Positions 1 through 11,904 of a stretch of 64,000 bases of DNA are shown here, piece by piece. A program made the translations under genes and the position numbers. A model generated the notes under the pieces. It made no database searches. It was not told where the DNA came from and saw only the letters and a list, made by a program, of their open reading frames with translations. The stretch lies in NCBI GenBank assembly GCA_009731375.1, contig BJOX01000349.1, positions 526,068 to 590,067 on the forward strand, given 5' to 3'. The stretch comes from Paulinella micropora (lineage: Eukaryota; Cercozoa; Imbricatea; Euglyphida). Positions within the stretch are counted from its first letter, which is position 1; the number at the start of each line of letters is the position of its first letter.

Positions 1-99
1 TTTTTTTTTTTTTTTTTTTTTTTTTTCCCTCTCTCTTTCTATCTCTCTCTCTCTCTCTCCCTCTCTCTCTCCCTCTCTCTCTCCCTCTCTATCTATCCC

Positions 100-138
<39 letters not shown>

Positions 139-145
139 GCTATAG
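1..145. repeat. poly-T, (CT)n and (ATCT)n microsatellite
   Basis: The window opens with 26 T residues, then CT-rich and ATCT tetranucleotide repeats. The tract ends in a pyrimidine-rich TATAG acceptor, so it is probably the 3' part of an intron of the exon that follows. Confidence 0.95.
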
Positions 146-225
146 GTGTTAACTCAGCTGCAGGTGCTTGAAAAGCTGGAGGCATTTTTTAGAGGCTACC
201 AGTCCCAGCTGCAGACTTTATCCAG
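146..225 (+). CDS. Internal exon of an unrecognised host gene
   Basis: The exon is bounded by a TATAG acceptor and a CCAG|GTAGG donor. One frame is open across all 80 nt and reads as a Leu/Gln-rich, probably helical segment (VLTQLQVLEKLEAFF...). The other two frames contain stops. It ends two bases into a codon. The preceding intron is an ATCT microsatellite, the same style as the host exons at the other end of the window. The protein is not recognised. Confidence 0.6.
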
Positions 226-330
226 GTAGGCTTAGTGACATCTACATATATAAAATTAAGAAGATGAAAATTTGATCAGCATGCGTGTGGATGTAGAGAG
301 CGTGCGTTGCAATCGGACCGGGAGCTGGTA

Positions 331-531
331 TGTATGTATACAGATACATACATACATACATATGTACAATCATACATGCATACATAAATACATACATACA
401 TACGTACATACATACATACATACATACATACATTCATACATACATACTGTATACATAGCACTACCGCTGCAGCCCCCTTACCCACCCAGCATACATACAT
501 GCATACATACATACATACATACATTACATTA
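331..531. repeat. Imperfect (ATAC)n microsatellite
   Basis: TACA/CATA tetranucleotides with interruptions, including a short GC-rich stretch near 464-490. The MYVC-type open frames it creates are artefacts of the repeat. It lies between two exon candidates and is probably intronic. Confidence 0.95.
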
Positions 532-536
532 TACAG

Positions 537-609
537 GCGGGGCGGCTAGCCGAAGTGGGGGAAAATCTAGCAGCCTTCTTACCTTACAAGAAGAAGAACC
601 TGTAGTCAG
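537..609 (+). CDS. Exon candidate broken by a MITE
   Basis: An acceptor-like TTATACAG lies at 530-536 and a second possible acceptor (GCTAG) ends at 549. Using the second keeps the phase of the exon at 146-225. The open frame then runs through a Ser/Glu-rich segment (SSSLLTLQEEEPVV) to 609, where an inverted-repeat element starts and brings an in-frame stop within a few codons. On the far side (from 1041) the same frame is open up to a GTGAGT donor at about 1092. This fits an exon split by a MITE, but which acceptor is used is uncertain. Confidence 0.4.
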
Positions 610-1040
610 ACAGTAATACTAAGGACATTCAAATGGCAAAAAAGCCCGACTTTGGACTCATTTTTCTAAGTCAGTATTTGAGCTATACAAACATGCTGAG
701 CACATGATTCAAAAGCTCTTGTTCTGGGCTTTCAAATGATGTCTTCAGCATCGCCATAGCACTATTACTGTGGACATTCAAGTGGCAAAACATTCAAACT
801 GTGACCTCATCTTTCTCAATCAATATTTGATATACGGACGTGCAGCGCACACCGTTGAAAAGCTCTTGTCCTAAGCTTTCCAATGCTGGCTTCAGATTTG
901 TCGTATCGCTTAGATTGATGGAGAACGATGAGATCAGTTGGATATTTTGCCACTTGAATGTCCACAGTAATACTGTTGATGGAGAACGGCGAGTTCAACG
1001 TTGGGCTGTTTTGCCAACTTGACTGTCCCTAGTACTACTA
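610..1040. mobile_element. MITE with imperfect terminal inverted repeats and GTCAG on both sides
   Basis: The left end reads CAGTAATACTAAGGACATTC. The reverse complement of the right end reads TAGTAGTACTAGGGACAGTC, and both continue into TGGCAAAA. GTCAG occurs at 605-609 and 1041-1045. It is non-coding. A second, better-preserved element with the same terminal core is nested inside at 764-971. The exact ends could shift by a few bases. Confidence 0.6.
764..971. mobile_element. Nested MITE with ACT target duplication
   Basis: The termini are near-perfect inverted repeats of ATTACTGTGGACATTCAAGT followed by GGCAAAA. ACT flanks the element on both sides (761-763 and 972-974), which suggests a 3-bp target duplication. 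It belongs to the same family as the element around it and shares the core GACATTCAAG with the MITE at 2937-3210. Confidence 0.65.
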
Positions 1041-1192
1041 GTCAGCTGCATTTTAAGTTGTATTGCATGGAATAAATGCTTAGCTAAAGAACGTGAGTGA
1101 TCTATTGACCGATGGTCCAGACCTCGATGATCTGACTCTCTTTCTTGCGTAGACAATTGTAGGTATCTCGTCTTGAGTCATCTATATCTATA

Positions 1193-1231
<39 letters not shown>

Positions 1232-1271
1232 ATCTTTTCTTCAACGACCTACCTCCTCTTCTTTTTTCCAG

Positions 1272-1446
1272 AACACAGTCTACCCGTGATTCCCATCCCG
1301 GACAATGCACAGTACACAAATTGCTTTTTGACGTGAAACTGCGTTCCTTTGCAAGGACTACATTCCTTTTGCGATACCTCATCTATCTTTCTATCTATCG
1401 TGGTTTGTCCACGTGCGTCGTGCGAAGGGTGGTGCAGATTCATTGA
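1272..1446 (+). CDS. Candidate terminal exon of the left host gene
   Basis: It follows a strong pyrimidine-rich acceptor (TCTTCTTTTTTCCAG). One frame is open for 58 codons to a TGA at 1444-1446 and includes HKLLFDVKLRSFARTTFLLR. A short ATCT-like run is translated as part of the exon. Whether it joins the upstream exons cannot be shown from this window, and the protein is not recognised. Confidence 0.35.
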
Positions 1447-1542
1447 AGTAGACTAGCAGAGAATAGCAGAAAATGGTACATGATATTATAGGACAAAAAT
1501 GTTACCAGAAAGTCACAAACAGGAGTAAAGACCGGACTATCA

Positions 1543-2104
<562 letters not shown>

Positions 2105-2216
2105 GAGTTAGGGCGACACGGGGTATGCAACTTCAACCGGGGAATGGTCAGGTCACAGACCTTCACTCGAGGTAATTTTAGCATTCAAGACTATTCCGGA
2201 TGTTACAATAGTACGA

Positions 2217-2380
2217 TATTTAATAACCGATAACTGTCCTAACGACATGAAGACTGAGGAATACCTAAAGTAGGGACTCCGTAGGCTGCGGCCTCCAGAC
2301 CAAGGATAACCGACAGATCGGAACGGTAAGTATTGCCATTATATACCGGGTGGGCCGGCATAATCCCTTCTCCCCCCCCG
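2217..2380. repeat. LTR-like block, copy A
   Basis: The block carries TTTAATAA...GAGGAATACCTAA...GGACTCCGTA...AAGGATAACCG...GGGCCGGCATAA. The same ordered words occur at 2697-2850 and at 55604-55755. Two copies lie 3' of the retroelement 1 coding region on the minus strand and one lies 5' of it, as expected for LTR-derived sequence. LTR ends could not be fixed. Confidence 0.6.
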
Positions 2381-2696
2381 AGCGCGCTCACCCCGATGGA
2401 TGCGCGCGAGAAGTCGAACTTACACCGCCGCCGACCAACCTCGGGATAGAATGCAAATACGAACCTGAGTGACGGTCGTCGCCGTACTCGTATTAATGTC
2501 TTAACCAATATCATGTTTCAAGTTGGGTCCTTCCGAGTCGCCAACACTAACACTGCGTAAGATTTTGAGTAACTTCTTAGTTGGGCCATTCGCCAACACT
2601 TCGAGTGTGACCCGCCCCCACCCGTCGCCCGATAGTACAGGTACCCGTCATCATGAAGTGGTAAGTGTTCTCGAGTAATATGTTACCGAGACAGAA

Positions 2697-2850
2697 CATT
2701 TAATAATATGATAACTGTCTAACGACTTGTAGAATGAGGAATACCTAACGTAGAAGGGACTCCGTACTCTCCAAGCCGCAAGGATAACCGAACAGACCGG
2801 AACGTCGGGTAATGCCATTATGGGCCGGCATAATCCTCTCCCCCTCGAGC
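2697..2850. repeat. LTR-like block, copy B
   Basis: This is the closer match to the block at 55604-55755, with long shared words such as GTAGAATGAGGAATACCTAA and GGGACTCCGTACTCTCCAAG. Two copies on the left suggest a tandem or solo LTR next to the 3' end of retroelement 1. Confidence 0.65.
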
Positions 2851-2936
2851 CTCCGCGGGCCCTCGTCAGGGTGCGCGAGAAGTCAAGTTACGATCAGCCG
2901 ATCCAAACCGGGACTCATGATAAAATGTGAAAATTA

Positions 2937-3210
2937 TTGCTGTTGACATTCAAGACAACAAAAAAAATTAATTTTTCTGTTTTGGTTGGAATTTCAGTTT
3001 TGGTTGGAATTTTGATTTTGGGTGAAAATTTGACTTTTTCAAATTAACTGCTATATTCGTCCGCAAAATATCGTAAATTTTCGCGAAATGTTACCGTTAA
3101 ATTTGAAAATTTGAATTTTTGTCACAAAAATGAAAAACTGTCACAAAAATGAAAATCTGACACAAAAATGAAAAACTAATTTTTGTTGTTGTCTTGAATG
3201 TCAACAGCAA
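2937..3210. mobile_element. 274-bp MITE with TA flanks
   Basis: The terminal inverted repeats begin TTGCTGTTGACATTCAAGAC and run on for about 40 bp of A/T-rich arm. TA lies on both outer sides (2935-2936 and 3211-3212). The interior is AT-rich and holds short imperfect repeats of AAAATTTGA and CACAAAAATGAAAA. There is no coding potential. Confidence 0.7.
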
Positions 3211-3539
3211 TATCACGAGTGACGGTCAATGACCAGACCCAATGTCCTCGGATAAAATTGCACTCCCGTGTCGACCTAAATTCACTCATGGTCCCTCCCA
3301 CCTAGTGTGAGACTATACCGTTCACTACGTGACTAGCCCCTGATAAATATTAATAATTCCATTTCCGGCGCCGGAGTAAATTCTGTTGAATTCCGTTACT
3401 CGTATCTTCGGCCCCGTCGGCCATTTTATACGAATTCCTTCATATAAAAACTGCGTATGACTGAGGCTGCCTTACGTTACCCTCTACTGCCTTATACCGA
3501 TATGCCTATGTTTGACATGAGCACTCTCATGTGAAACTG

Positions 3540-3775
3540 CCGACTTGTGAAAATTGCCAATGAATCTGCCGGTTGGTAATTTGAAGAAGTGACCGCCTTA
3601 CCCAATCGACCCCCGTCAGAATAAAAAAATTGCCCATGAATCGGTTGGTAATTTGAAAAAGTGACCGCCTTATCCAATTGACACCTGTCGGAATAAAAAA
3701 ATTACCAATGAATCGGTTGGTAATTTGAAAAAGTGACCGCCTTATCCAATCAACCCCCGTCAGAAAAAAAATTAT
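3540..3775. repeat. Tandem repeat, about three units of ~76 bp
   Basis: Each unit carries TGAATC...GGTTGGTAATTTGAA, then AAGTGACCGCCTTA, then CCCGTCAGAA or a close variant. The second and third copies are nearly identical. It lies in the 3' flank of retroelement 1. Confidence 0.85.
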
Positions 3776-3849
3776 GAACTTATGGCCCCAGATGAAGTTG
3801 CAGTCCCGGTCGTGCCGCCCAGAAGTGACTGAAAACGTCGCTGAGAGAA

Positions 3850-3851
<2 letters not shown>

Positions 3852-3922
<71 letters not shown>

Positions 3923-4241
3923 ACCCCGCCCCCCACCNNNNNNNNNNCGTCTATCCATCCAATTCCCCCGTTTGTTATCCCCCTTTTGTCCCCCTGCCTT
4001 CAGGTCGTCCCGTTGTTGCCACGTATCGTCCCCTTGTTGTTCCTTCCCTCCCCCATTCCTCTCCTTACCCCTCTTATACTCTATCCATATCTATTACTAC
4101 CGACCTATAATCTATCCAATTCTATTACTATCCATCCTATATTCTATCCAACCTATAATCTATCCCATTCTACTACTATCCGTCCTATAATCTATCCCCT
4201 CTCCCCCTATTCCGCCAACCCACGTTCCGTCTTCCGCGTTG

Positions 4242-4279
<38 letters not shown>

Positions 4280-4297
4280 TTCCCCCCNNNNNNNNNN

Positions 4298-4336
<39 letters not shown>
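3852..4336. repeat. Two poly-C tracts, two 10-N gaps and an (AT)n tract
   Basis: Poly-C at about 3852-3935 is followed by a gap at 3938-3947. Poly-C at 4244-4277 is followed by a gap at 4288-4297 and (AT)n at 4298-4336. Between them, CTATCCAAT/CCTATAATC words repeat. The 10-N gaps look like placeholders for unresolved homopolymers. Confidence 0.95.
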
Positions 4337-4339
<3 letters not shown>

Positions 4340-5215
4340 GATCCGCATGCCGAGCGGTAAGTGTCTTCCAGTCGGCGTTCCGCCGTCTTCGCGTCCCTGC
4401 GCGGCAAAATAAAAACAGATTCCATGAGTGGCACATTCCGAGTGTACCGTGGCCTTGCTCGCCATATAGGCTCGTTGCCCTTCCGCGGTACCTGTGGGTG
4501 TATTTGTATTACCCCCTCCCTTCTCCTCTTCTTCATCATTCTTCATCTTTCTTTTCATCTTCTCAGTCTTTCCCGTCATTCTTTTTCCGTTCGTACCCCG
4601 TACGCTTACCCTGTGTCAAGCCACCGCAGGCTGAGGGTGAATATCAATAAGTGAGCGTGAGGGTGATCAGTCCGTTAACGTCATTGACCTCGCTCCCCGG
4701 CGGGTTAAAATATTATCCTCCAAAGGCTTATAAGCCTGTCATCGCGTCCCAGCGCGGAAAAGAATTGTATTGTCGCGCCCTGCGCGGAAATCCCAACATC
4801 CTCCTAGACAGGTAGAAGTAATTGTCGTGTAATTCATGTGTTCGTCTCCGCCAGCACATGAAAGAACACAATTATTGTCATGGCCCTTGCGTGTGTGTGT
4901 CTTGCATTTTTCATGTGCTGTCGGCAACCAGCACATGAAAGTTCACGATTAGTATCGTGGTTTCTGTACATAGCCCATTATTTTCCAAAAGGTTGACTTT
5001 TCGATTCCCGTTCAAACGATGACGTCCGTACCCTCGCGCTCCTGCGCGTACCAAGTGTATGCCATACACTTTAGGATCAAGCGATCCACGGGTATCATCA
5101 CCCGCTTCCCCCGGGCGCACCACCCCGGTTTCGGTCATCTTCTTATCTTTTCATTCTTCTCTTTCTCACTCACTTCTCGTCTCTCTCTCTCTTCCTTTCT
5201 TTCTCTCTCCCTCTC
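4337..5215. other. Retroelement 1 3' flank without a gene
   Basis: No credible gene. A direct repeat of CAGCACATGAAAG lies at about 4853 and 4930, with an inverted copy between them (TTTTTCATGTGCTG). At 5140-5215 the plus strand is a long pyrimidine run, so the element strand is purine-rich just downstream of the coding end. This fits a polypurine tract but is not proof. Confidence 0.4.
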
Positions 5216-8153
5216 TCATCTCCTTCCCCTCCTCGTCCTCCGCTCCGGCCCCGAGGGACGCTTCCTCCCCCTCGATCCCACCTTTGCCGGTGGTGCCCCG
5301 ATAATCTCAAAGGGCCAGCCTCTCTCCTCCACCTCATCCCAGATGAAAGTGGGGATTCCTTGCTCTTCCGTGAGGTCAAAAGGTATGTCCAGAACCTCCC
5401 TAGGTCGCGATTGTACCGTATAAGGCGTGTGGTCCTTGTCATCCAACTGGATAGTGACATCCCAAGTTTCCCTTTTCTGTCCCCAGTTTTCCAGAAAAAC
5501 TGGACTGAACCGACGGTCCTTTTCCATGTTAGTCCCGTCATCGCTCCTCCAGAACTGCATTACCGGAGCAATGCCCGCCGCCGCCTTGGACCTCGTGCGT
5601 CCTCCGACCCTCAATATTCGCATGACATAAAAGTCATCCAGCGTATCGTCCGAGACCTCTCTGTCCGCCGGTCGCATCCAGTAATACTTGCCGATCGCGA
5701 CTCTCCAGCGGATTTTATCTACTTGGTCGGGTCATCCAACCACTTCTCCGACTGTGGACGCGATCCACCTCCGTCCCCTCCCTCTGGTGGTGGTCTCGGA
5801 CGGCCGTCTGTGCCCGCTGCTTCTCCTTCCCCTCTTTCCCCTCCTCCTTTGTTTCCTGTCGTAGCACTCCCTCCAATCCCCCCGGCTCCTCCTTCCGCTC
5901 CTTAGTTTCCTCCTTGCCGTTGGCGCCCTCGCCTTCCTGGCGCTGTCTCCTGGATCCTCGTTCGTGAGAGTTCCAGCTCCGTAATTGCATCCCGCAATCT
6001 TTGTTTCTCCTCCTCTTCCGGTTCGTACAGGAGCTGGTCCCTCAACCTCGCCAGCGCTACGAACGAGTAAGCAAAGGTGTCGGGTTGCCCCAGTCATCCG
6101 TCGTGCGCGCCAGTGCCTGCGCGTCCGTCTCGTAATCCAATAAAAACGGCGAGAACTTGACCAGCCGTCGTACATGCACGATCTGCTCTTTTGCCTTTCG
6201 CTGATGGCGGATTTTGTAGTTGTATGCCGCAGTTTGCTGCACCACCTGATACGGCCCCTGCCACTTTTCGTACAACTTCGCCGACACACCCACCGGGATG
6301 CTCGGGACGTATAACAAGACCGTGTCTGCCACGTTGAATTCCACATGTCGGAACTTTTGCTGCCCCTTGTCGTCCTTCCTCCTCATAGCAGCCTCGCGCT
6401 GCTTCCGGACGATGTGCTCAGCCTCCGCTATTGCCCGCAGGCGGCATGCCATCAATTTTGTCGGGTCATATAAAGCCGTGTCCTTGAAGCGATCCGTAGG
6501 TGTGTTCAACACCCTTCCATGTACTAATTGATTTGGGCAAAGCCGAACGCTTCCTCCTAAAGACGAGGAGCCCAAGTTGTTAACCGCAAACGTAAAAGCC
6601 TGCACCGTCTCCGGCCACATCTTCTGGTTGTTCTGGCAATAGATTTTCAAGGACGCCTTCATCGTCTTGTGCATCCGCTCGATTTTCCCGTTTGCCATTG
6701 GATTGTATGCCGTAACGTAGTTCCATTGAAACCCAAAATATGCATTGAGTTCGTTCGAGAGCCAGTTGATGAACGAACTCTCTCTGTCTGATATGATCTT
6801 CCTTGGAACTCCGATCCTGCAGAAAACGTGATCGATCAGAGCCGTAGCGGTCGTTTGCTTGGTCTCGTCCTTAGTGGGTACCGTGATCACGTAATTCGCC
6901 GCCCTGTCAATTGCCGTAAGTATGTACTTGAACCCCCCGTCGCCCGCTTCCGTAGAGGGCCCACATAGTCGATGTGGATCGTCTCGAAAATGTCGCTCGT
7001 GACCTCGTATTGCCCCAGCAAACCCTTGGTTGCGTCATATGGCGTTTTTGCCCTCTGGCACGGCGCGCAGCCGTTGATGAACCGTTCCACAACCTTACTC
7101 ATACTTCCCAGTAGAACTTCCTTGTCAACGACCACTTCATCCTTTCCAATCCTGGATGACTTTGCATGGGACAGTTATGTGCCCCGATCATAATCGCATG
7201 CCGTAATGCCGGTGGTACCCAGACTGTCCACCTTTCCGGGTTTCCTTGTGTCTGCCGTCCGTCCCCATATACCAGATCAGCCCATCCGAATACGTGTGTG
7301 TCTTCAGTTGCCGCTTCACTGCCTCAGTATGCGTTTCCGGCGTCGGGTTCTTCACGTGTTGGATCATCAGTGCCTTAAATTCCTTCGCCTCGCTCGTCAG
7401 GCTCCGAAACTTGTCCACCGAAGCAAACTTGATTTGTGTATCTGCCTCCAAGTCCAAAGCCATCCAGCTGGGATGCGTCTTCTCCAACACCGTCACGTCC
7501 TCCTGTTCCGGTAACAGTTGTTCCCCTTCTGCCTTAGGGCTGACCACTACATTGCCGACCATTGGCAACTGCCGCCATGGAAACCTTGGCGTTTCCATCT
7601 CCTCCGTCTCTCTTTCCGCGTGCAACGCCGCGTCCCACTCGTATTCGTCGAGACTCAGTTCGCGCATTGGTCCTCGTGTTCCTCACAACACTCTCGTGGT
7701 GCCTTACTAGCCGCCTCATACAACCTGAGGTCCCTCTCATGTTCCTGTTTTTCTCCTCCCCCCGACGTACGAAACTTGTACGCTGCCGATACCTCCTCAG
7801 CGTATATCATACCGTTCATCGGCTTCTTGTGTTCAAAATCTGGTTCACGCTCTATCTGTTCCAAGTCCATGAATCCCCATACCGTCAAGACTGCCGCCGC
7901 CGTGGTGAACCTAAATCGCGTCAGGTTCATCCCTTTCCGCTTCTCCCAATCCCATATCGGTTTGACCGTGAACACCTCTGGCGCCTGGTGTTGTTGTTGT
8001 TCCGCCTCCGTCTTCCCCCGTGATCCCTCATCCTCTGCCGTGCCCCCAGACCGAGACTGGTGATTAGCAGCCAAAAAGTTCTCCTTTCCCTTGATATACT
8101 CTATTTGGAAGTCGTATTCCGACAACTCCTGTTGCCACCGCGCTAACCGTCCC
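5216..8153 (-). pseudogene. Retroelement 1 pol, integrase half (decayed Ty3/gypsy type)
   Basis: Read on the minus strand from 8153 to 5216, this carries the tail of RNase H, a linker, and integrase. The zinc-binding CAPC pair is visible. The catalytic residues are HIDYVGPL (about 7010), ISDRESSF (about 6785) and NGKIERMHK (about 6685), followed by a GPY/F-type motif (KWQGPYQVV) near 6255. A conserved C-terminal extension (DDTLDDFYVMRI to APPAKVGSRGRKR) ends near 5216. Frames break between 8125, 7667, 7135, 6890 and 5677, so the copy is inactive. The extension also ends retroelement 2 pol. Confidence 0.85.
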
Positions 8154-8156
8154 GTA

Positions 8157-8446
8157 CACAGCCAAACGATACCCCTCCTATACCCGGGTATGATACCCGG
8201 TATGATACCCCTGGGGTATCATAAACCGATACCCCTAGTCCATATACCCCTGTCCCATACCCCGGGGTATGATACTCCTGTCCCATACCCCTGTTCCATA
8301 CATTGGGGGGGGGGGGGTATNNNNNNNNNNNNNNNNNNNNNNNNNNNNNNNNNATATGGGGGGGGGGGGGGTATGGGCGTATCATACCCCAGGGGTATCA
8401 TACCGGGTATCATACCCGGGTATGGGAGGGGTATCGTTTGGCTGTG
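8157..8446. mobile_element. MITE with CACAG termini and GTA duplication, containing a gap
   Basis: The arms of about 66 bp are near-perfect inverted copies beginning CACAGCCAAACGATACCCC. The interior has poly-G and a 33-N gap (8321-8353). GTA lies on both sides (8154-8156 and 8447-8449). Removing the element with one GTA restores the RNase H reading frame of retroelement 1 across a motif also present in retroelement 2. The CACAG ends with a 3-bp duplication resemble CACTA/CMC elements, which is an inference. Confidence 0.85.
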
Positions 8447-8449
8447 GTA

Positions 8450-11400
8450 TGGTCCTGTGACATCAACCACCGCAGGTTGTTGTGATCCGTTCTCACTCTC
8501 GTTTCCTTCGCCCCCCATAAATATTCCCGCAGCCACTTGAAGCCCCAGACAATAGCCAATGCCTCCCGTTGTCTGGTGCAGTATTGCCTTTCCGCACTCG
8601 ACATCCGTCGGCTAAGGAACATTACCGGTCGCAATCGCCCCTTTTCGTCCGCTTGCTGAAGCACTCCTCCTATCGCGTAGGCCGACGCGTCTGTATCCAG
8701 AATAAAGGGTGCCTCAAAGTCCGGCAGCCTCAGAACCGTTCCATCTTCCGTTAACGGATCCTTCAGAATCGTCTCCCGCAAATCATTTATCGCTTCCAAG
8801 ACCTCCTGTCCCCACTCCTTCGAGTTCGCCCAGTCCCCTTTGAATTCCTTCATGTGTCTCCGTATGGGCTCCGCCCGATTGGCGAAGTTTGGAATAAACT
8901 CCCCGTAAAACTGTGCCAACGACATGAACGAATGTAGATCGGATTTGTTCTGCGGTATTGGCATGTCCGCCAGTGCCTCTCGTTTCTTAGCCGCGATAGT
9001 GCACGTGCCATTCTCAATGTCGTACACCAGATATTGGATCCGTTTTTGCATGAAGTGGCACTTCTTAGCATTAAGCCGGAAGCCGAACTCCTTATCCGCC
9101 GCATAATATCCCTGAGATGTTCCATATGCTCTTCCACCGAGTTAGAGTATATAATGACATCATCCAAGTACGCAAAGGCATACGTTGACGTGTCGCCATG
9201 TTTGAAGGCAAATTCCTCGTCCCGAAATTTGTGTCCCAACATCTCGGTCATCGCCTTCTGGAAGATCCCAGGTGCTACCTTGAGCCCCATCGGCAAAACC
9301 TTTCATACGTATGTCGTCATGCCCACCATAAATGCCATGAGGTATCGACTTTCCTCCGCCAATGGAATTTGCCAAAACCCGCTTTTCAGATCCAGAGTGG
9401 AATATATTTTTGCCTTCCGCAATACTTCCACCCCTCGCCGCACATCCGGCACCGGCGTTTCGATCTTCTTTATGATCTGATTAATCTTGCAGTAGTTTAT
9501 GCACATCCGCAATGTGCCATCTGGCTTCGGCGCCATCCGCACCGGCGAGGAATATTCTGACAAACGTTCCTCTATCAGCCCCTTCTCCAACAATTCCGCC
9601 GTCATCTCCCTGGCAATCCTACCCTCGTGATAGCTGAGTCGAGAAGGCCGTCCTATTCCGGTACCTCCTGCCCCATCTCCCTATAGAACCTTGCCGTGTG
9701 GTGCTTGACCGAACCTCCCTCCAACGGTCCAAACACTTCCATGTGTTGATCCATCATCACCAAGACGTCCTCCTTAGACTTCTCACCTCCCTGCCACCGC
9801 TTTGCCTGTTCCCGCAAGGCCGCCCGAGCCTTATCTGTTTCCTCCTTGATTTGTTCGTCCGTCGCCTTGCCCGCTATGTCGTCTACCGTGGCTCCTGAAC
9901 CATCCTCCTCGAATTCCTCCCGAGACCGGTATAAAGTAGGCGTCTGTCTCTCCTGATCCGCATACCTTGCTAGCTGATCGATCATCATAGCATACTGTAT
10001 CGCATGCGTCCGATGATATACCCCCGAAATGTGTGTAAATGCCTCGTCTCGGATCGCCGCCAGATCCCGGTCAAAAAGCTCCTCCCGATACTTCCTTGCC
10101 GCCTTCCGCGAACCCAATCGACACGCTATAACGAGCTTTTGTGTCCGACTCGGTATAGGGATTGGATCCTGGACCAGGAAATCCTCGATATCGTAGCACC
10201 ACATTTCCGTCCGCCTGCCCACCGGCAGTACTATTGTAAAATCCCCGTGAGAAATCCGGTTTTTCAAGGCTTTCTTTATTCCCGCCACCGAATCAACCAT
10301 AATGGGATCGTCCCCCCACTTATCCTTGAGGAACTCGATAATTCCCGTCTTCGCCTGACTCTGCTTTGCCACGTTACATACCACGTACTGAGCCATGGGC
10401 AACGTCCTGCCATCCATTTCTTTGTGTTGGTCTCCCAAATTACGACCGTGTATCGGGAAACCGTCCGTGGCCAATCTCCGTTGTTCTCTCAAGTGTTCCA
10501 GCCGCATGTCGCACAATACCACTATCTGATTTGGCGTCCATTCGTCCTCCGATTCGCTCTCCTCATCCTTTGTCTTAGGATACCCCACCGCAAAAACCTC
10601 GCATGCTGCCTCGTCGGCCGCTGCCTCTTCCGACATTACGACTTTCACTGCCGCAAAACTACCAGCCGTCCATTCCCCCTCATTGCCTTGAGAGCGGTCA
10701 TCTGTCGACAATTGCACCATCTTGTATACCGGTGCGTTTTCATCCGCCCCATATCGCACCGTATACCCCGCACAGTCGATGTACGTGCCCATTCGTCTGA
10801 GCGCGTCCAAGCTCCACAACAAGCCCCCCGTATATGCTGGTACCACCCAAAATTTGTGGATATAGACCGAGCCGTCGAGAGCCGAAACGTCAGCAACATC
10901 GTACCCGTGATCGGTGTCGATCCCGACACTCCACTCACCCATCCCTGCGTATGTCGCAGTGCCTGCTGATACCACCGCTGTCCCCCATATTTATCCTGAA
11001 AGTGTTTCCCCATGACACTGATCGCCGCCATCGTGTCATTGCCAAGGACCTCATCCCCGCCCAACTCGTCAATTTCCACCCTCGTGTAGGCTAAAGGGAA
11101 ATCAGCTCTTTTAATTGAATTAACCATTCTCCTAGGACTCATAGAATCCGCGCGTTCCGCGATCTTTTGGTATGTCTGGAGGATAAGTCGGTTCCGCTCC
11201 CGTTCCTTCCCCTCGTCCCCTCCAGTGAGTCCCATTAATATTTTCCTTTCCGACCCCTGGTCGATATCCTTATTTATGTTCTCTCTCTTCTGATCCCCTA
11301 TTTCCCGCTTCTCTCCCTTATCTTCCTTATTCCCTATTTCCCCCTGAACTCCCTTATCACCCTTATCGTCTGTAGTCCCGTTATCCTCATCCTCTGTTCT

Positions 11401-11601
11401 TCCCCGTTTTTCTCCCATTTCATCCCCACGAGTCCGCTCCTCTGCCTTCTGCCGTTTGTCGTGTGCCCTACCCTCTCTCTCTGTTGCTCTTATCCGTTTT
11501 CCGGTCATTCCCCAGTCAGATCTATAGACTGTCATTCTCCTTTGCCATCCCCCCCTGGACGGGCTGCCGTATCCCGCTCCATCTACCCGCCGGAGCAGCA
11601 T
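8450..11601 (-). pseudogene. Retroelement 1 pol, protease-RT-RNase H half (decayed)
   Basis: On the minus strand: a Lys/Glu-rich linker, a retropepsin-like site reading VLGNDTMAAISV near 11035, a spacer (LVIACRLGSRKAARKYREEL) near 10120, then RT (DLKSGFWQIPLA and the YLDD box near 9160) and RNase H (DTDASAYAIGG, TDHNNLRW). Frame breaks fall near 10960, 9655 and 9085. At about 9297 a Trp codon of retroelement 2 corresponds to a TGA stop. The copy is dead, but its order is the Ty3/gypsy order PR-RT-RH-IN. Confidence 0.85.
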
Positions 11602-11904
11602 GCGTTCCTGCCGTCTTCGTTCCCCTATCAGCCATCAATTCCCGCCGCATACCCTTATATTCCGTACTGATATTATGTTTCCCACCTGTTTTGCCTTCCC
11701 CCGTGATCACGACGTCATCTTTATCCTCACGCCGTCGCGGTCGCGCCTTTTCCTCCCTCGGCGTCCGTTCCTGTTCAAATATGCCATGTTTCCGTTCATG
11801 TTTTTGTTCCATTTCCTCCACGCATATTATTCTACCCGATGGCGTGGGTGTGCCCCCTCCTGCCGCTCCCTGTCGTTCCGGTAAACCCGCCGTCGCCCCT
11901 GAAA

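Noticed and set aside
242-616. Tyr/Met/Val/Cys and Thr/Tyr/Ile/His repeat frames
   Set aside because: These are translations of (ATAC)n. The same artefact recurs at 58.6-61.7 kb.
4298-4336. Poly-Tyr/Ile frames crossing the 10-N gap
   Set aside because: They are translations of (AT)n and poly-C joined through placeholder Ns.
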